Source: an uncultured Caryophanales bacterium
Lineage (GTDB): Bacteria > Bacillota_I > Bacilli_A > Acholeplasmatales > Anaeroplasmataceae
Length of the DNA: 64,000 nucleotides
NCBI GenBank assembly: GCA_946626535.1
Contig: CAMOUK010000001.1
Coordinates: 1-64,000, forward strand
Reading direction: 5' to 3'
Shown: one piece after another, positions 18,078-26,264 of the stretch
Numbering within the stretch: the stretch's first letter is position 1
Layout of the letters: each line of letters opens with the position of its first letter
Made by a program: the position numbers and the translations under genes
The notes under the pieces: model-generated
Databases searched by the model: none
The model's input: the letters and a program-made list of their open reading frames with translations, nothing else
What the model was told of the DNA's origin: nothing

Positions 18078-19250
18078 ATGTTTAAGAGAGTTTTTTGTGT
18101 CGTTATGGATTCAGTAGGATGTGGAACAGCTCCACTATCTTATGAATATGATGACGACGGAGCCAATACAATAGCTCATATCGCTAGTCATTGTAATGGT
18201 ATTAAATTACCAAATATGGAAAAATTAGGTTATGGCAATTTAACAGATATTTTAGGAGTCAAAAAAGTAAATGAATATGGCTACTATGGAAAGATGGATG
18301 AGGCATCTAAGGGTAAGGATACTCTAACAGGTCACTGGGAATTTATGGGTGTTTTAACATCAAAGCCATTTAAGACATTTACTGATACAGGCTTTCCAAA
18401 GGAATTAATTGATGAGCTAGAAGAAAAAACAGGTCATAAGGTAATTGGAAATGTTGCTGCATCTGGAACTGAAATAATTAAAGAATTAGGTGAGGAGCAC
18501 ATTAAAACTGGTGCTATGATTGTTTATACATCATCAGATTCAGTTTTACAGATTGCTTGCCATGAAAAATATTTCGGATTAGAAGAGCTATATCGTTGTT
18601 GCAAAATAGCTAGAGAAATCTGTATGAAAGATGAATATATGCTAGGTAGAATCATCGCAAGACCATTTGTTGGTGAAACTGCTGAAACATTTACAAGAAC
18701 TACAAATAGACACGATTATGCCCTATCTCCAACTGATGTTACAACCCTAGATTACTTAAAGGAAGCTGGCTATGATGTAATCTCTGTTGGTAAGATTTCA
18801 GATATTTTTAATACTAGAGGAATTACAGAAGGTAATAAAATTAAATCTAACCACAATGGTATGGAAATAACTACTGAAATTGCTAAAAGAGATTTTAATG
18901 GCTTATGCTTTGTAAATTTAGTTGATTTTGATGCTTTATATGGTCATAGAAGAAATCCAGAGGGCTATAAGCAGGCATTAGAGGAATTCGATACTGATTT
19001 AGCTGTTTTAATGAAGGAATTAAAAGATGATGATTTATTAATCATTACAGCAGATCATGGAAACGATCCAACTTGGAAGGGTACAGACCATACAAGAGAA
19101 TATGTACCACTACTTGTTTATTCTAAATCAATTGGTAAAGGTAATTTAGGAACAAGAAAGACTTTTGCAGATATAGGAGCAACAATTTCTGATAATTTTG
19201 GTGTTAAATTACCAAATTTAGGAACTTCATTCTTAAAAGATTTAAAATAG
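18078..19250 (+). CDS. deoB: Phosphopentomutase
   Basis: Interconverts (deoxy)ribose 1- and 5-phosphate in nucleoside salvage. It has the alkaline-phosphatase-fold metal sites: MDSVGCG at 10-16, [13 protein letters not shown] with the phospho-threonine near 86, and the C-terminal [19 protein letters not shown]. The 390-residue length is normal. AAAGGAGT precedes the ATG. It sits between xerD and a nucleotidase/kinase fusion, a nucleotide-salvage context. Confidence 0.95.
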   Translation: MFKRVFCVVMDSVGCGTAPLSYEYDDDGANTIAHIASHCNGIKLPNMEKLGYGNLTDILGVKKVNEYGYYGKMDEASKGKDTLTGHWEFMGVLTSKPFKTFTDTGFPKELIDELEEKTGHKVIGNVAASGTEIIKELGEEHIKTGAMIVYTSSDSVLQIACHEKYFGLEELYRCCKIAREICMKDEYMLGRIIARPFVGETAETFTRTTNRHDYALSPTDVTTLDYLKEAGYDVISVGKISDIFNTRGITEGNKIKSNHNGMEITTEIAKRDFNGLCFVNLVDFDALYGHRRNPEGYKQALEEFDTDLAVLMKELKDDDLLIITADHGNDPTWKGTDHTREYVPLLVYSKSIGKGNLGTRKTFADIGATISDNFGVKLPNLGTSFLKDLK

Positions 19251-19258
19251 GTGCGTTT

Positions 19259-20374
19259 ATGAGCAAATTTAGAATGCGTACAGCGCTAGATGTAGATGAT
19301 GTTTTACTTGAATGTATTCCATACGCTATAAAGCTAGCTAATGAAAAATATAAATTTGATCCACCACTTACAATCCATGAGGTTGATAATTGGGGCAAGC
19401 TTGGAACAAGAGCTGATGTCATTTTTGAATTTTTTGCTGATCCTAATTTCTTTGAAAATCAGCCTGTAATGGCTGGGGCTAAAGAATTTGTAAAAAAATT
19501 AGCAAAAAAGACTGAAATATTTATTTCTACATCAATCTATCCTCAATTTATGGGTATAAGAGCCGAAAGAATATTAGAAGAATTTCCTGAGATTCCAGCT
19601 GAAAATATAATTATGGGTTCTAGAAAAGAAATGATTAATGTCGATATCATGCTTGATGATGGTATGCATAATGTATTTAAAAGTCAGGCAGCATATCCAA
19701 TTCTTTTACGTAGACCATGGAACCAAAACGCAACAGGTATGCTTGCGGTTAATAACTATGATGAATTTTTAAATATTATAGAGGTTATTAGACAAAGCTA
19801 TCTACTAGAAGAAAAAACACTTAATAATAATGGTATAGTTGTTTTAGTTGGTCCTTCAGGCTCTGGTAAATCAAAGCTCGCTAAAATGCTTGTTGATAGT
19901 AATCCAAAATATGAAAAATTAAAATCATATACAACAGCTGACCCTACATCAGTTTATGAAAATGATTGGTATAATTATGTAACTAAAAAAGAATTCATAA
20001 AGATGCAGGAAGAAAAAGCCTTTTTTGAATCAACTATGTATGCTGGACATGGCTACGGAAGTAAAAAGGAAGATGTTGATAGAATTCTTAATCAAGGTAA
20101 GGTAGTAATTGCAGCTATGGATATTTGCGGCGCTATGACCTTAAAAGCTAATTATGATAATGTAGTAACCATCTATGTTAAAAAGAACCGTAAGGAGCTA
20201 TTATCATCAATTTTAAAGAAAAAATGTAGCGATGAGGAAAAGGTCAATAGACTAATATCTATAGATGATGAAAAAAGAAATGAAGATATCTGTGATTATT
20301 CAGTACCAGTTACAAACACTAATTATGAAGATGGATTCAATAAAATTAAACAGATAATTTCTGGAAAGAAATAA
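19259..20374 (+). CDS. Fusion: 5'-nucleotidase-like HAD domain + guanylate-kinase-like domain
   Basis: Two domains in one chain of 371 residues. Residues 1-180 resemble the deoxyribonucleotidase (NT5C) branch of the HAD family, with LDVDDVLLE at 10-18 as the catalytic aspartates, ISTS near 89-92 as motif II and a late DIMLDDG. Residues 192-371 are guanylate-kinase-like with P-loop GPSGSGKS at 198-205. In the GMP-binding TTRxPR motif both arginines are lost (TTADPT, 225-230), so the kinase substrate may not be GMP. It follows deoB by 8 bases. Confidence 0.82.
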   Translation: MSKFRMRTALDVDDVLLECIPYAIKLANEKYKFDPPLTIHEVDNWGKLGTRADVIFEFFADPNFFENQPVMAGAKEFVKKLAKKTEIFISTSIYPQFMGIRAERILEEFPEIPAENIIMGSRKEMINVDIMLDDGMHNVFKSQAAYPILLRRPWNQNATGMLAVNNYDEFLNIIEVIRQSYLLEEKTLNNNGIVVLVGPSGSGKSKLAKMLVDSNPKYEKLKSYTTADPTSVYENDWYNYVTKKEFIKMQEEKAFFESTMYAGHGYGSKKEDVDRILNQGKVVIAAMDICGAMTLKANYDNVVTIYVKKNRKELLSSILKKKCSDEEKVNRLISIDDEKRNEDICDYSVPVTNTNYEDGFNKIKQIISGKK

Positions 20375-20379
20375 GATTT

Positions 20380-20408
20380 AATGACTCAATATATTTGGGT
20401 CATTTTTT
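20380..20408 (+). terminator. Terminator of the xerD-deoB-fusion transcript
   Basis: AATGACTC (20380-20387) pairs with GGGTCATT (20397-20404), followed by T-rich sequence. Confidence 0.8.
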
Positions 20409-20472
20409 CCTTTTAAATAATCTCATTTTAAAATATAATAAAATAAACAAATACAAGAAAGGAAAAATAAAT

Positions 20473-21645
20473 ATGCAAAATTTTATTTATAATACCCCAA
20501 CCAAAGTATTTTTTGGAAAAGGTCAAATGGATAACTTAGGTCAAATCTTAATAGATTACAACATTAAAAAAGTGTTATTACACTATGGAAAATCTTCCAT
20601 AAAGAAAAACGGAATTTATGATAAAGTAATAGAAGAGCTAAACAAGGCTAAAATAAGCTTTGTGGAGCTTGGAGGAGTAGATGCTAACCCTAAATTAAAA
20701 CTAGCCTTAGAGGGCGTAAAAATAGCTAAAAAAGAGAAAGTGGATTTAATTTTAGCAGTTGGTGGAGGATCAGTAATTGATTCAGCAAAATTAATCGCTG
20801 TAGGAGCTAAAGTTGACTTTAATCCATGGCTATTTTCACTACATGAAAAAGAGGCAAAAGCCCACATTCCAGTAGGTGCAATTTTAACCCTTGCAGCCTC
20901 AGGTTCTGATATGAGTAATTCATGTGTAATTTCTAATGAAGATACTAAGGAAAAAAGAGGCTTTACAAGCGAAGAAAATAGATGCCTTTTTGCTATACTA
21001 GATCCTCAAAATACTTATACAGTTAACAGGTATCAAACAGCATGTGGAACAGTAGATATAATGATGCATACTTTAGAAAGATATTTTTCAACAGGTGAGG
21101 ATACACCACTTACTGATAACATAGCTTTAGGACTTTTAAAGGCAGTTAAGGACGCAGGAAGGATTGCAGCAGATGATCCAACAAACTATGAAGCAAGAGC
21201 AACTCTACTTTGGGCAAATAGTTTGTCTCATAACGGACTAACTGCTTGTGGTAGAAACTTTGTAATGTCTGTCCATCAGCTAGAGCATGAGCTTTCAGGA
21301 ATGTATGATGAGATAGCTCATGGTGCAGGTCTTGCAGTACTATGGCCAGCATGGGCAAAACTATGCTACAAGGCACAAATCAATAGATTTGCAAGATACG
21401 CATATGAAGTAATGGAAGTTGAAAAAACAAACGATGTAGAGGCTGATATTTTAAGAGCGATTGAAGAGACAAAATCGTTCTTTAAAGCAATTGGAATGCC
21501 TACTACACTTACTGAATTAGGTGTATCAGAAAAGGACTTTAAAGAGCTTGCTAACAATGCAATGTTCAAAGGTAAAAGAGTATTAAAAGATATAGTTACA
21601 GTTGATGAGGAATTCGCAATTAAGATCTTCCAAGAAGCAAAATAA
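20473..21645 (+). CDS. Iron-containing alcohol (butanol-type) dehydrogenase
   Basis: NAD(P)H-dependent group III alcohol dehydrogenase. NPKLKLALEG, the nucleotide-binding AVGGGSVIDSAK, TVDIMMHTLERYF and SVHQLEHELSGMYDEIAHGAG carry the usual Asp-His-His-His iron ligands. The 390-residue length matches the BDH branch. The frame is open further upstream, but ATG 20473 is chosen because AAAGGA lies 10 bases before it and family homology begins at MQNFIYNTPTKVFFGKG. It is the last plus-strand gene before the gene-poor centre. The substrate is not readable. Confidence 0.92.
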   Translation: MQNFIYNTPTKVFFGKGQMDNLGQILIDYNIKKVLLHYGKSSIKKNGIYDKVIEELNKAKISFVELGGVDANPKLKLALEGVKIAKKEKVDLILAVGGGSVIDSAKLIAVGAKVDFNPWLFSLHEKEAKAHIPVGAILTLAASGSDMSNSCVISNEDTKEKRGFTSEENRCLFAILDPQNTYTVNRYQTACGTVDIMMHTLERYFSTGEDTPLTDNIALGLLKAVKDAGRIAADDPTNYEARATLLWANSLSHNGLTACGRNFVMSVHQLEHELSGMYDEIAHGAGLAVLWPAWAKLCYKAQINRFARYAYEVMEVEKTNDVEADILRAIEETKSFFKAIGMPTTLTELGVSEKDFKELANNAMFKGKRVLKDIVTVDEEFAIKIFQEAK

Positions 21646-21656
21646 TAACAAATAAT

Positions 21657-21692
21657 AAGAGCTTTATAGCTAGTCTATAGAGCTCTTTTCTT
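21657..21692 (+). terminator. Terminator of the alcohol dehydrogenase gene
   Basis: AAGAGCTTTATAG (21657-21669) pairs with CTATAGAGCTCTT (21675-21687) over five bases, followed by TTCTT. The 13-bp stem marks the left edge of the gene-free centre. Confidence 0.85.
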
Positions 21693-21719
21693 ATGCAAAA
21701 AATTTCAAAACACAAATAG

Positions 21720-22253
21720 TTTTAAAAACTAGATAAAAGAATACAAATAAATATTTAAGTAGATATTTAAGCATAGATAAAAGATTTTTAAAAACGAGTT
21801 AATAGTCGAAATAATTTGCTATATAGAGTGGATCATCCATGCGTTAAAAAGGTCTATATAAAAGAAGAAATAACTAGTTAAATTTTAAAGATATATGATT
21901 CTAGAAAAGAGATAAATAATATCAACAAAAGATAAAATAAACAATTATATATAGATACTATTATATGTATAGAGCAAGTAAAATATTTCAGAAAGGAAGA
22001 GTTTTTCAAAACTCTTATAACTAGTATTAATAAATAGATTTTATAAAATAACATTTTGTATAATTAAGAATTATATAACCATTTTTGTAATACGAATCGA
22101 GATGGACAATCATACGTAAAAGCGATTTTCGATGCGTGATACAAACGGGCACTATAAAGAGAATATAGAAAAAATAATTTCGATTAGTATCTAGTATTAA
22201 ATACTATATTATAAATAAAAATATAAATAATTGCATTTTTAAAAACTAGATAA
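21720..22253 (+). repeat. 17-bp direct repeat pair
   Basis: TTTTAAAAACTAGATAA occurs exactly at 21720-21736 and 22237-22253. The copies are 517 bp apart, both left of the dif-like site. Confidence 0.7.
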
Positions 22254-22274
22254 TTTTTGAAAGTTTCTGACCTA

Positions 22275-22310
22275 GAGATAAAAGTGGTCATTTTCATTCA
22301 TTTTCATGAA
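22275..22310 (+). repeat. Left arm of the inverted repeat around dif
   Basis: The core ATTTTCATTCATTTTCAT at 22290-22307 is the exact reverse complement of 23022-23039. Outside the core, GAGATAAAAGTGG matches GAGCTAAAAAGTGC of the other arm imperfectly, so the similarity extends to about 35 bp. Confidence 0.75.
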
Positions 22311-22527
22311 AAAATTTTCATAGCGTTCTACGAGAGATCGAGAAAGCTTTTTGTGGCCAATTGTCTTAATCGATTCGTTTAAAAATAGAGGTCTTTAAGC
22401 ATGCAAGAATCAAAAATCTTAAAAATTGATATTCAAGGATTCGATTTTGAATATGTTTATAGTTAAAAACTACATATATTAAAATCCTACAATTTATATG
22501 AATCTGTAGACACCCTAGAAATCCAAA

Positions 22528-22536
22528 TGTGGATAA
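22528..22536 (-). promoter_or_regulatory. DnaA box
   Basis: TGTGGATAA is the exact reverse complement of TTATCCACA. It is followed at once by CTGGATAA, a weaker second copy in the same orientation. ACACCCTAGA (22511-22520) and TCTAGGTGT (22552-22560) form an imperfect inverted repeat around the pair. Confidence 0.55.
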
Positions 22537-22673
22537 CTGGATAATCAGTCATCTAGGTGTGTAAGCGTTTGATTTCCTTTATTTCAAGCCATTTTAAGCG
22601 ATAGAGTGAAAAGTGCATAAGTGACAATATTCACACAAATCGATATCTCCGCATAGTTTAGCCACTTTTAATT

Positions 22674-22701
22674 GGTTTACATAATATTTATTATGATAAC
22701 T
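22674..22701 (-). other. dif: Candidate dif site (XerC/XerD recombination site)
   Basis: Read on the minus strand, this 28-mer has arm AGTTATCATAA, a 6-base centre TAAATA and arm TTATGTAAACC. By my hand alignment it matches the Bacillus subtilis dif at 20 of 28 positions, with the XerD half (TTATGTAAAC) identical. The CATAA-N6-TTATG core is shared with E. coli dif. It lies where gene orientation switches and 4.6 kb from xerD. I compared it with remembered dif sequences, not with a database. Confidence 0.7.
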
Positions 22702-22841
22702 TAATTAGATGTAAAGAAGTGAGGAAAAAGGCGTTTAAATTATATTCAAAATGAGTTTTGAGTATGTTTATTGGCGATTTTAAGCCATTATTCTACTTCT
22801 AAACTGTATCAAAAGTAGTGGTTTGAGTATGTTTAGCGTTT

Positions 22842-22859
22842 TTTGAGAAAATCTCTCAA
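22842..22859 (+). repeat. Small hairpin near the third motif copy
   Basis: TTGAGA and TCTCAA form a short inverted repeat around AAAATC-type sequence, directly after a TTTGAGTATGTTTA copy. No T-run follows, so it is not a terminator. Confidence 0.35.
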
Positions 22860-23017
22860 CCATCGAAAAATCCTTTTTAAGGCATTTATCTGCTTCGGTC
22901 GTTCATTTGCTCATAGATTACAATAGGAAGCTTTTAAAGGCTTTTGAAATATCTTCCAGGATCTTCTTCGTTCTACTTCTTCTACTATTGTTTGGCTATA
23001 TATCCCTTTTTTGCAAA

Positions 23018-23055
23018 TTTTATGAAAATGAATGAAAATAGCACTTTTTAGCTCA
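23018..23055 (-). repeat. Right arm of the inverted repeat around dif
   Basis: The core ATGAAAATGAATGAAAAT (23022-23039) is the exact inverted partner of 22290-22307. The midpoint between the two cores is near 22665, within about 25 bp of the centre of the dif-like site. Confidence 0.75.
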
Positions 23056-23183
23056 TGTTTTACATCCCTAGAGCACGAGTATTGCTTTTTTAAGCTTCAG
23101 ATTCTTCTCCTTTTTCTCTTTAAAAACATATATAATACTCTAAAAATCGATTTTTAATGCTTTTTTATGTCATTTTATTATTT

Positions 23184-23403
23184 ATACATTATTTATGTAT
23201 ATTTAAACTTATACTATATATATTATAAGGATCAGCAGCTTCTGACATCTAAAAGCTTATAGAGCTTCCTCTTCTTTTTACAGCTGTATTATATATCCCA
23301 TGTATCCAGAATTTATGTCTAGTTAAAATTTTCATTTCATTTTCATTAATTTATTCACTTGATAATTGTTGGTTTTTTATTATACATTATTTATGTCTAT
23401 TTA
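23184..23403 (+). repeat. 22-bp direct repeat pair downstream of the Fic-like gene
   Basis: A 22-base unit beginning ATACATTATTTATGT occurs at 23184-23205 and 23382-23403 with one mismatch. The unit holds an ATACAT/ATGTAT-type dyad in the first copy. Both lie past the end of the Fic-like gene, between it and dif. Confidence 0.6.
23312..23334 (+). repeat. 23-bp sequence shared with the position near 63.6 kb
   Basis: The block from TTTATGTCTAGTT to the TTTTCA end differs at one base from 63617-63639, which lies upstream of the Y-family polymerase gene. The two intergenic copies are 40 kb apart. Confidence 0.6.
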
Positions 23404-23409
23404 TTTTTG

Positions 23410-23435
23410 GCAAAAAAATAAGGACTTTTAGTCCT
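23410..23435 (-). terminator. Terminator of the Fic-like gene
   Basis: AGGACT (23421-23426) pairs with AGTCCT (23430-23435) across the stop codon; on the minus strand TTATTTTTTT follows. The same AAAAAAATAAGGACTTTT arrangement recurs at 24594 after the next gene. Confidence 0.8.
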
Positions 23436-24510
23436 CATTTCCTTCTTCAAGTTCAAATAATGTCATTTGCTTTGTTTTTGTAGTAAATATCTCAGATGAT
23501 ACGATACGGTTCCAAGTGGCTGATCTGCCTGTTCCGTTAGATACAATTTTGTTTTCTTTCTTTAATTCATCAAGTGCTCTATTAAGAGTTGATTCTGAGA
23601 TATGGCCGAATTGCCGTTTAATGTCTGCTTTAGTAAATGTCTGTGGAAGTCTTAATATTGCTGACTTGACATTATCTATCTTTTTAAGATTTTTGTCAAA
23701 ATCAGTGTCTTGAACCATTTTCTCAACTTCCATGTATGATTCAAGTAAAATTTCTATAATCTTGTTATTTAGTGCGTCTGTCTTATTATATCCAGTTTCC
23801 CAGTTCAAGCTAGCTTTAGCTTCTAGGCTCTTAAATTCTTCTTCATTTTCATAATACTTTTCGAAGAAGCTTATGTACTTAAATACATTAAATCTTTCTC
23901 TATAAAGTAAGCAGTAAAGTATCAAAAGTGATATCTCATTACTGAAGTCTGTATATAGATCAAAGTTCAAAATATCTATGTAAAACTTAGTACACAAAAG
24001 TGTGATTTCTGCCTTCTTAGTTTCTAGCATTTTTGCGTAGGTATTCAATTCCTCTTCAAGGTATTTTCTTCTAAAAACTTTCTTTTCTACAGTTAAAATA
24101 TTTTCTTGTACACGGACTGTATCTTCCTTATAATCAACCCTTTTATAGTTCTTAAACATCCTAGATGCTAGCTGTATGAACTCGTTTGTTGTAAGCTCAA
24201 TACCCGTTCCTTTACTTTGAATTAGTGTAAAAATTTCTTTTAAATTTTTAACTACATGTTCATCTTTTGTTTTAGGATTTGAGTCTTTTTTTATCAAAAG
24301 TCTCATCCTATTTTCATTGACATCTAACCTTAAAATTTTTGAAAAAAAGTATACATCTCGCTCTATTGTACAATTAACTAAACCGTTCAAATGCTGTTTC
24401 AAAACCTCTTCATAATAGAAGTCTTTTCCCTTAAATTGGTATAGTTTAGTTAAGTCCATAACCAGGTCATTTGGATATATTGAATTTTCAATTTTTTCTA
24501 AACATCCCAT
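23428..24510 (-). CDS. Fic-family protein with lost active site and winged-helix C-terminus
   Basis: A 360-residue protein whose layout follows gut-Firmicute Fic proteins end to end. KILRLDVNENRMRLLIKKDSNPKT (58 on) sits where SSxIEG...LLxKDAxPKT is expected. The helix after the core, LLILYCLLYRERFNVFKYIS (195-214), matches the stretch after the Fic loop. The C-terminus (286-336) is the usual winged helix. The catalytic HPFxDGNGR is replaced by DLYTDFSNE (184-192), keeping only the Asp. The inhibitory SxxxEG is replaced by SKILRL. AMPylation therefore looks impossible; DNA binding may remain. It has its own TTGAAA-17-TATAAT promoter and lies 0.8 kb from the dif-like site. The family call rests on pattern memory. 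Confidence 0.65.
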   Translation of the reverse strand: MGCLEKIENSIYPNDLVMDLTKLYQFKGKDFYYEEVLKQHLNGLVNCTIERDVYFFSKILRLDVNENRMRLLIKKDSNPKTKDEHVVKNLKEIFTLIQSKGTGIELTTNEFIQLASRMFKNYKRVDYKEDTVRVQENILTVEKKVFRRKYLEEELNTYAKMLETKKAEITLLCTKFYIDILNFDLYTDFSNEISLLILYCLLYRERFNVFKYISFFEKYYENEEEFKSLEAKASLNWETGYNKTDALNNKIIEILLESYMEVEKMVQDTDFDKNLKKIDNVKSAILRLPQTFTKADIKRQFGHISESTLNRALDELKKENKIVSNGTGRSATWNRIVSSEIFTTKTKQMTLFELEEGNED

Positions 24511-24531
24511 ATGATTTTTACCTCACTAAAA

Positions 24532-24560
24532 ATTATACCAAAACTACATTTTTATTTCAA
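24532..24560 (-). promoter_or_regulatory. Promoter of the Fic-like gene
   Basis: On the minus strand TTGAAA (24560-24555) and TATAAT (24537-24532) are 17 bp apart, one of the best promoter matches in the window. Confidence 0.75.
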
Positions 24561-24593
24561 TTTTTTAAGCTATTATTTTCGACTATTTTAAGT

Positions 24594-24620
24594 AAAAAAA
24601 TAAGGACTTTTCAGTCCTTA
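24594..24620 (-). terminator. Terminator of the nucleoside kinase gene
   Basis: TAAGGACT (24601-24608) pairs with AGTCCTTA (24613-24620) across the stop codon, with seven T following on the minus strand. Confidence 0.85.
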
Positions 24621-26264
24621 AATTTTATCGTCTGTATAGAAGATTGATCCGCCTATAAATTCTCTTAAAACAGAGTTACAAGGAATCCACTTATCACTAA
24701 TATCTAAATAGTATTTTAAGAAGCTAGTTAGACGTGTTGCAGCTATGTAATTTGGAGAATCTTTTTTAACTTCATTTAGTAGCGGTAAAGCGTATTTTTT
24801 TAGTACACAAAGCTCATAAGTAAGCTCTGAATTAAATACGAAATCAGCATCATTTTGATATGGATAAATCCACTTAAATTCTCCTGCTCTTACAGATTTC
24901 CAGAATGATAATGTCTTTTCACAATCAGTTGCACGAGTCATATAGTCTCTTACAATTCTTCTTAATAATCTAATATCAGAGATACTAATTGGATTATAAT
25001 CATCAATTCTATATTGTCCAAGCGGTGCGATATATACCTTATATTTTAATGATTCTGGAATTGATGGAGTTAATTTATCATTTAACGCATGAATACCTTC
25101 AATCATGATAACCTGATTCTTTGATAATTTTACAGGTGGCATGTATGAAGTTGTAGATGTAGTAAAATCATATATTGGTAATTTAACCTCAGCTCCACTA
25201 ATTAGCTTATAGATACATTCATCTAAAAACTTTCTATTCAAAGCATCAATATCTTCAAAATCTGGTTTTCCATCAGGTCCTATAGGACATAATTTTGGAT
25301 TTTTATAGAAATTATCCAAGCTTATCATTAAAGGAGTGATACCTCTAGACATCAATTCAATTCTTAATCTATTAGTAAATGTAGTCTTACCACTTGATGA
25401 TGGACCAGCTACACAGATAAGCTTTGTAGTATCAATATTTGCTTGAATATCAGCACCAAGCTCTGAAAGCTGTCTATTATGCTTTGCCTCACAGATATTG
25501 ATAAACTCTAAAGCCTTACCATTCTTTACAATATTATTTAATTCAGCTAAAGTTTCAGCCTTACTAATTCTAGCCCAGTTTGCAGCCTTAATTAGTGTTA
25601 ATCTAAATACCTTTTCATCACTAAATGAAGGAATCTTTCCACCACACTCAGCTCTTGGATAAGAAATTAAGAATCCTGGACTATATAATCTCAGATTATA
25701 ATCCTTTATATAGCCTGTAGAATATAACATGTAACCAAACATATAATTCTTATATCCTGCACAGTCATAAATATGAACTGTATCTTCAGGCTTATACTTA
25801 ATTACTTCAACCTTACTTGTTTCTCCAATCTTTGTGTAGAAGTCAATTGCTTCTTGTTTTGTAATAGTATTTCTGTTGATCTTATAATCGGCAGCGATTA
25901 TTTTTTTCAACTCTTTTTCGATTAAATCTAGGTCTTCTTGCATGAAGTCATGATCTAATCCTTCAATTCTAGCAAATATAGCTCTTGATACACTATAATC
26001 AAAAATTAATCTAGCATTTGGAAATACCTTGTATGTTGCCATATGGATTAAATATCTAAGCGTAGCTTGATATAACCGTGCAGCATCTGAATTTGTCAAA
26101 TCTAGCAATTCTATTGTGGCATCATTTGTGACTATATATGCCAATTCTCTGATTCTGTTATCAACCTTAGCAGCGATGTATTTCTTGTCGCTAAAGTCAT
26201 ACATATCATAGATTCTTGTTGGTTGGTCAAAATACATTTCTTGGCCATTTAACAACACTTTCAT
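24618..26264 (-). CDS. TGS/uridine-kinase-type nucleoside kinase
   Basis: A 548-residue two-part protein. The N-terminal half resembles the TGS and second additional (SAD) domains of threonyl-tRNA synthetase, without the aminoacylation core. The C-terminal part is a uridine-kinase P-loop domain with GPSSSGKTTF (about 289-298), a following LDNFY, and FEDIDALN. Such fusions are known in Firmicutes and Thermotogae as putative nucleoside kinases. It is a single-gene unit with its own terminator. The substrate is not certain. Confidence 0.85.
   Translation of the reverse strand: MKVLLNGQEMYFDQPTRIYDMYDFSDKKYIAAKVDNRIRELAYIVTNDATIELLDLTNSDAARLYQATLRYLIHMATYKVFPNARLIFDYSVSRAIFARIEGLDHDFMQEDLDLIEKELKKIIAADYKINRNTITKQEAIDFYTKIGETSKVEVIKYKPEDTVHIYDCAGYKNYMFGYMLYSTGYIKDYNLRLYSPGFLISYPRAECGGKIPSFSDEKVFRLTLIKAANWARISKAETLAELNNIVKNGKALEFINICEAKHNRQLSELGADIQANIDTTKLICVAGPSSSGKTTFTNRLRIELMSRGITPLMISLDNFYKNPKLCPIGPDGKPDFEDIDALNRKFLDECIYKLISGAEVKLPIYDFTTSTTSYMPPVKLSKNQVIMIEGIHALNDKLTPSIPESLKYKVYIAPLGQYRIDDYNPISISDIRLLRRIVRDYMTRATDCEKTLSFWKSVRAGEFKWIYPYQNDADFVFNSELTYELCVLKKYALPLLNEVKKDSPNYIAATRLTSFLKYYLDISDKWIPCNSVLREFIGGSIFYTDDKI

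Larger units (their letters stand above)
22447..22834 (+). repeat. Three copies of motif TTTGANTATGTTTA
   Basis: The 14-bp motif occurs on the + strand near 22447 (A at the variable base), 22757 (G) and 22822 (G). Two more copies lie in the hom-thiT gap, at 10048-10061 on + and at 10124-10137 on -. No function is known to me. Confidence 0.6.
21693..23409. other. Gene-free putative replication-terminus region
   Basis: About 1.7 kb between two convergent transcripts with no convincing coding frame on either strand. To its left genes are mostly on +, to its right almost all on -, so both sides point at it. In Firmicutes genes tend to run with the fork, so this marks a terminus rather than an origin. 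It holds a dif-like site, an inverted-repeat pair around it, a DnaA box, a repeated TTTGANTATGTTTA motif and several direct repeats, listed separately. Its base texture is strongly AT-rich with many CTAG words. Confidence 0.65.

Noticed and set aside
21693..23409. Gene-free region as oriC or a plasmid origin
   Set aside because: Only one perfect DnaA box, no dnaA/dnaN, and gene directions point toward it, not away from it.
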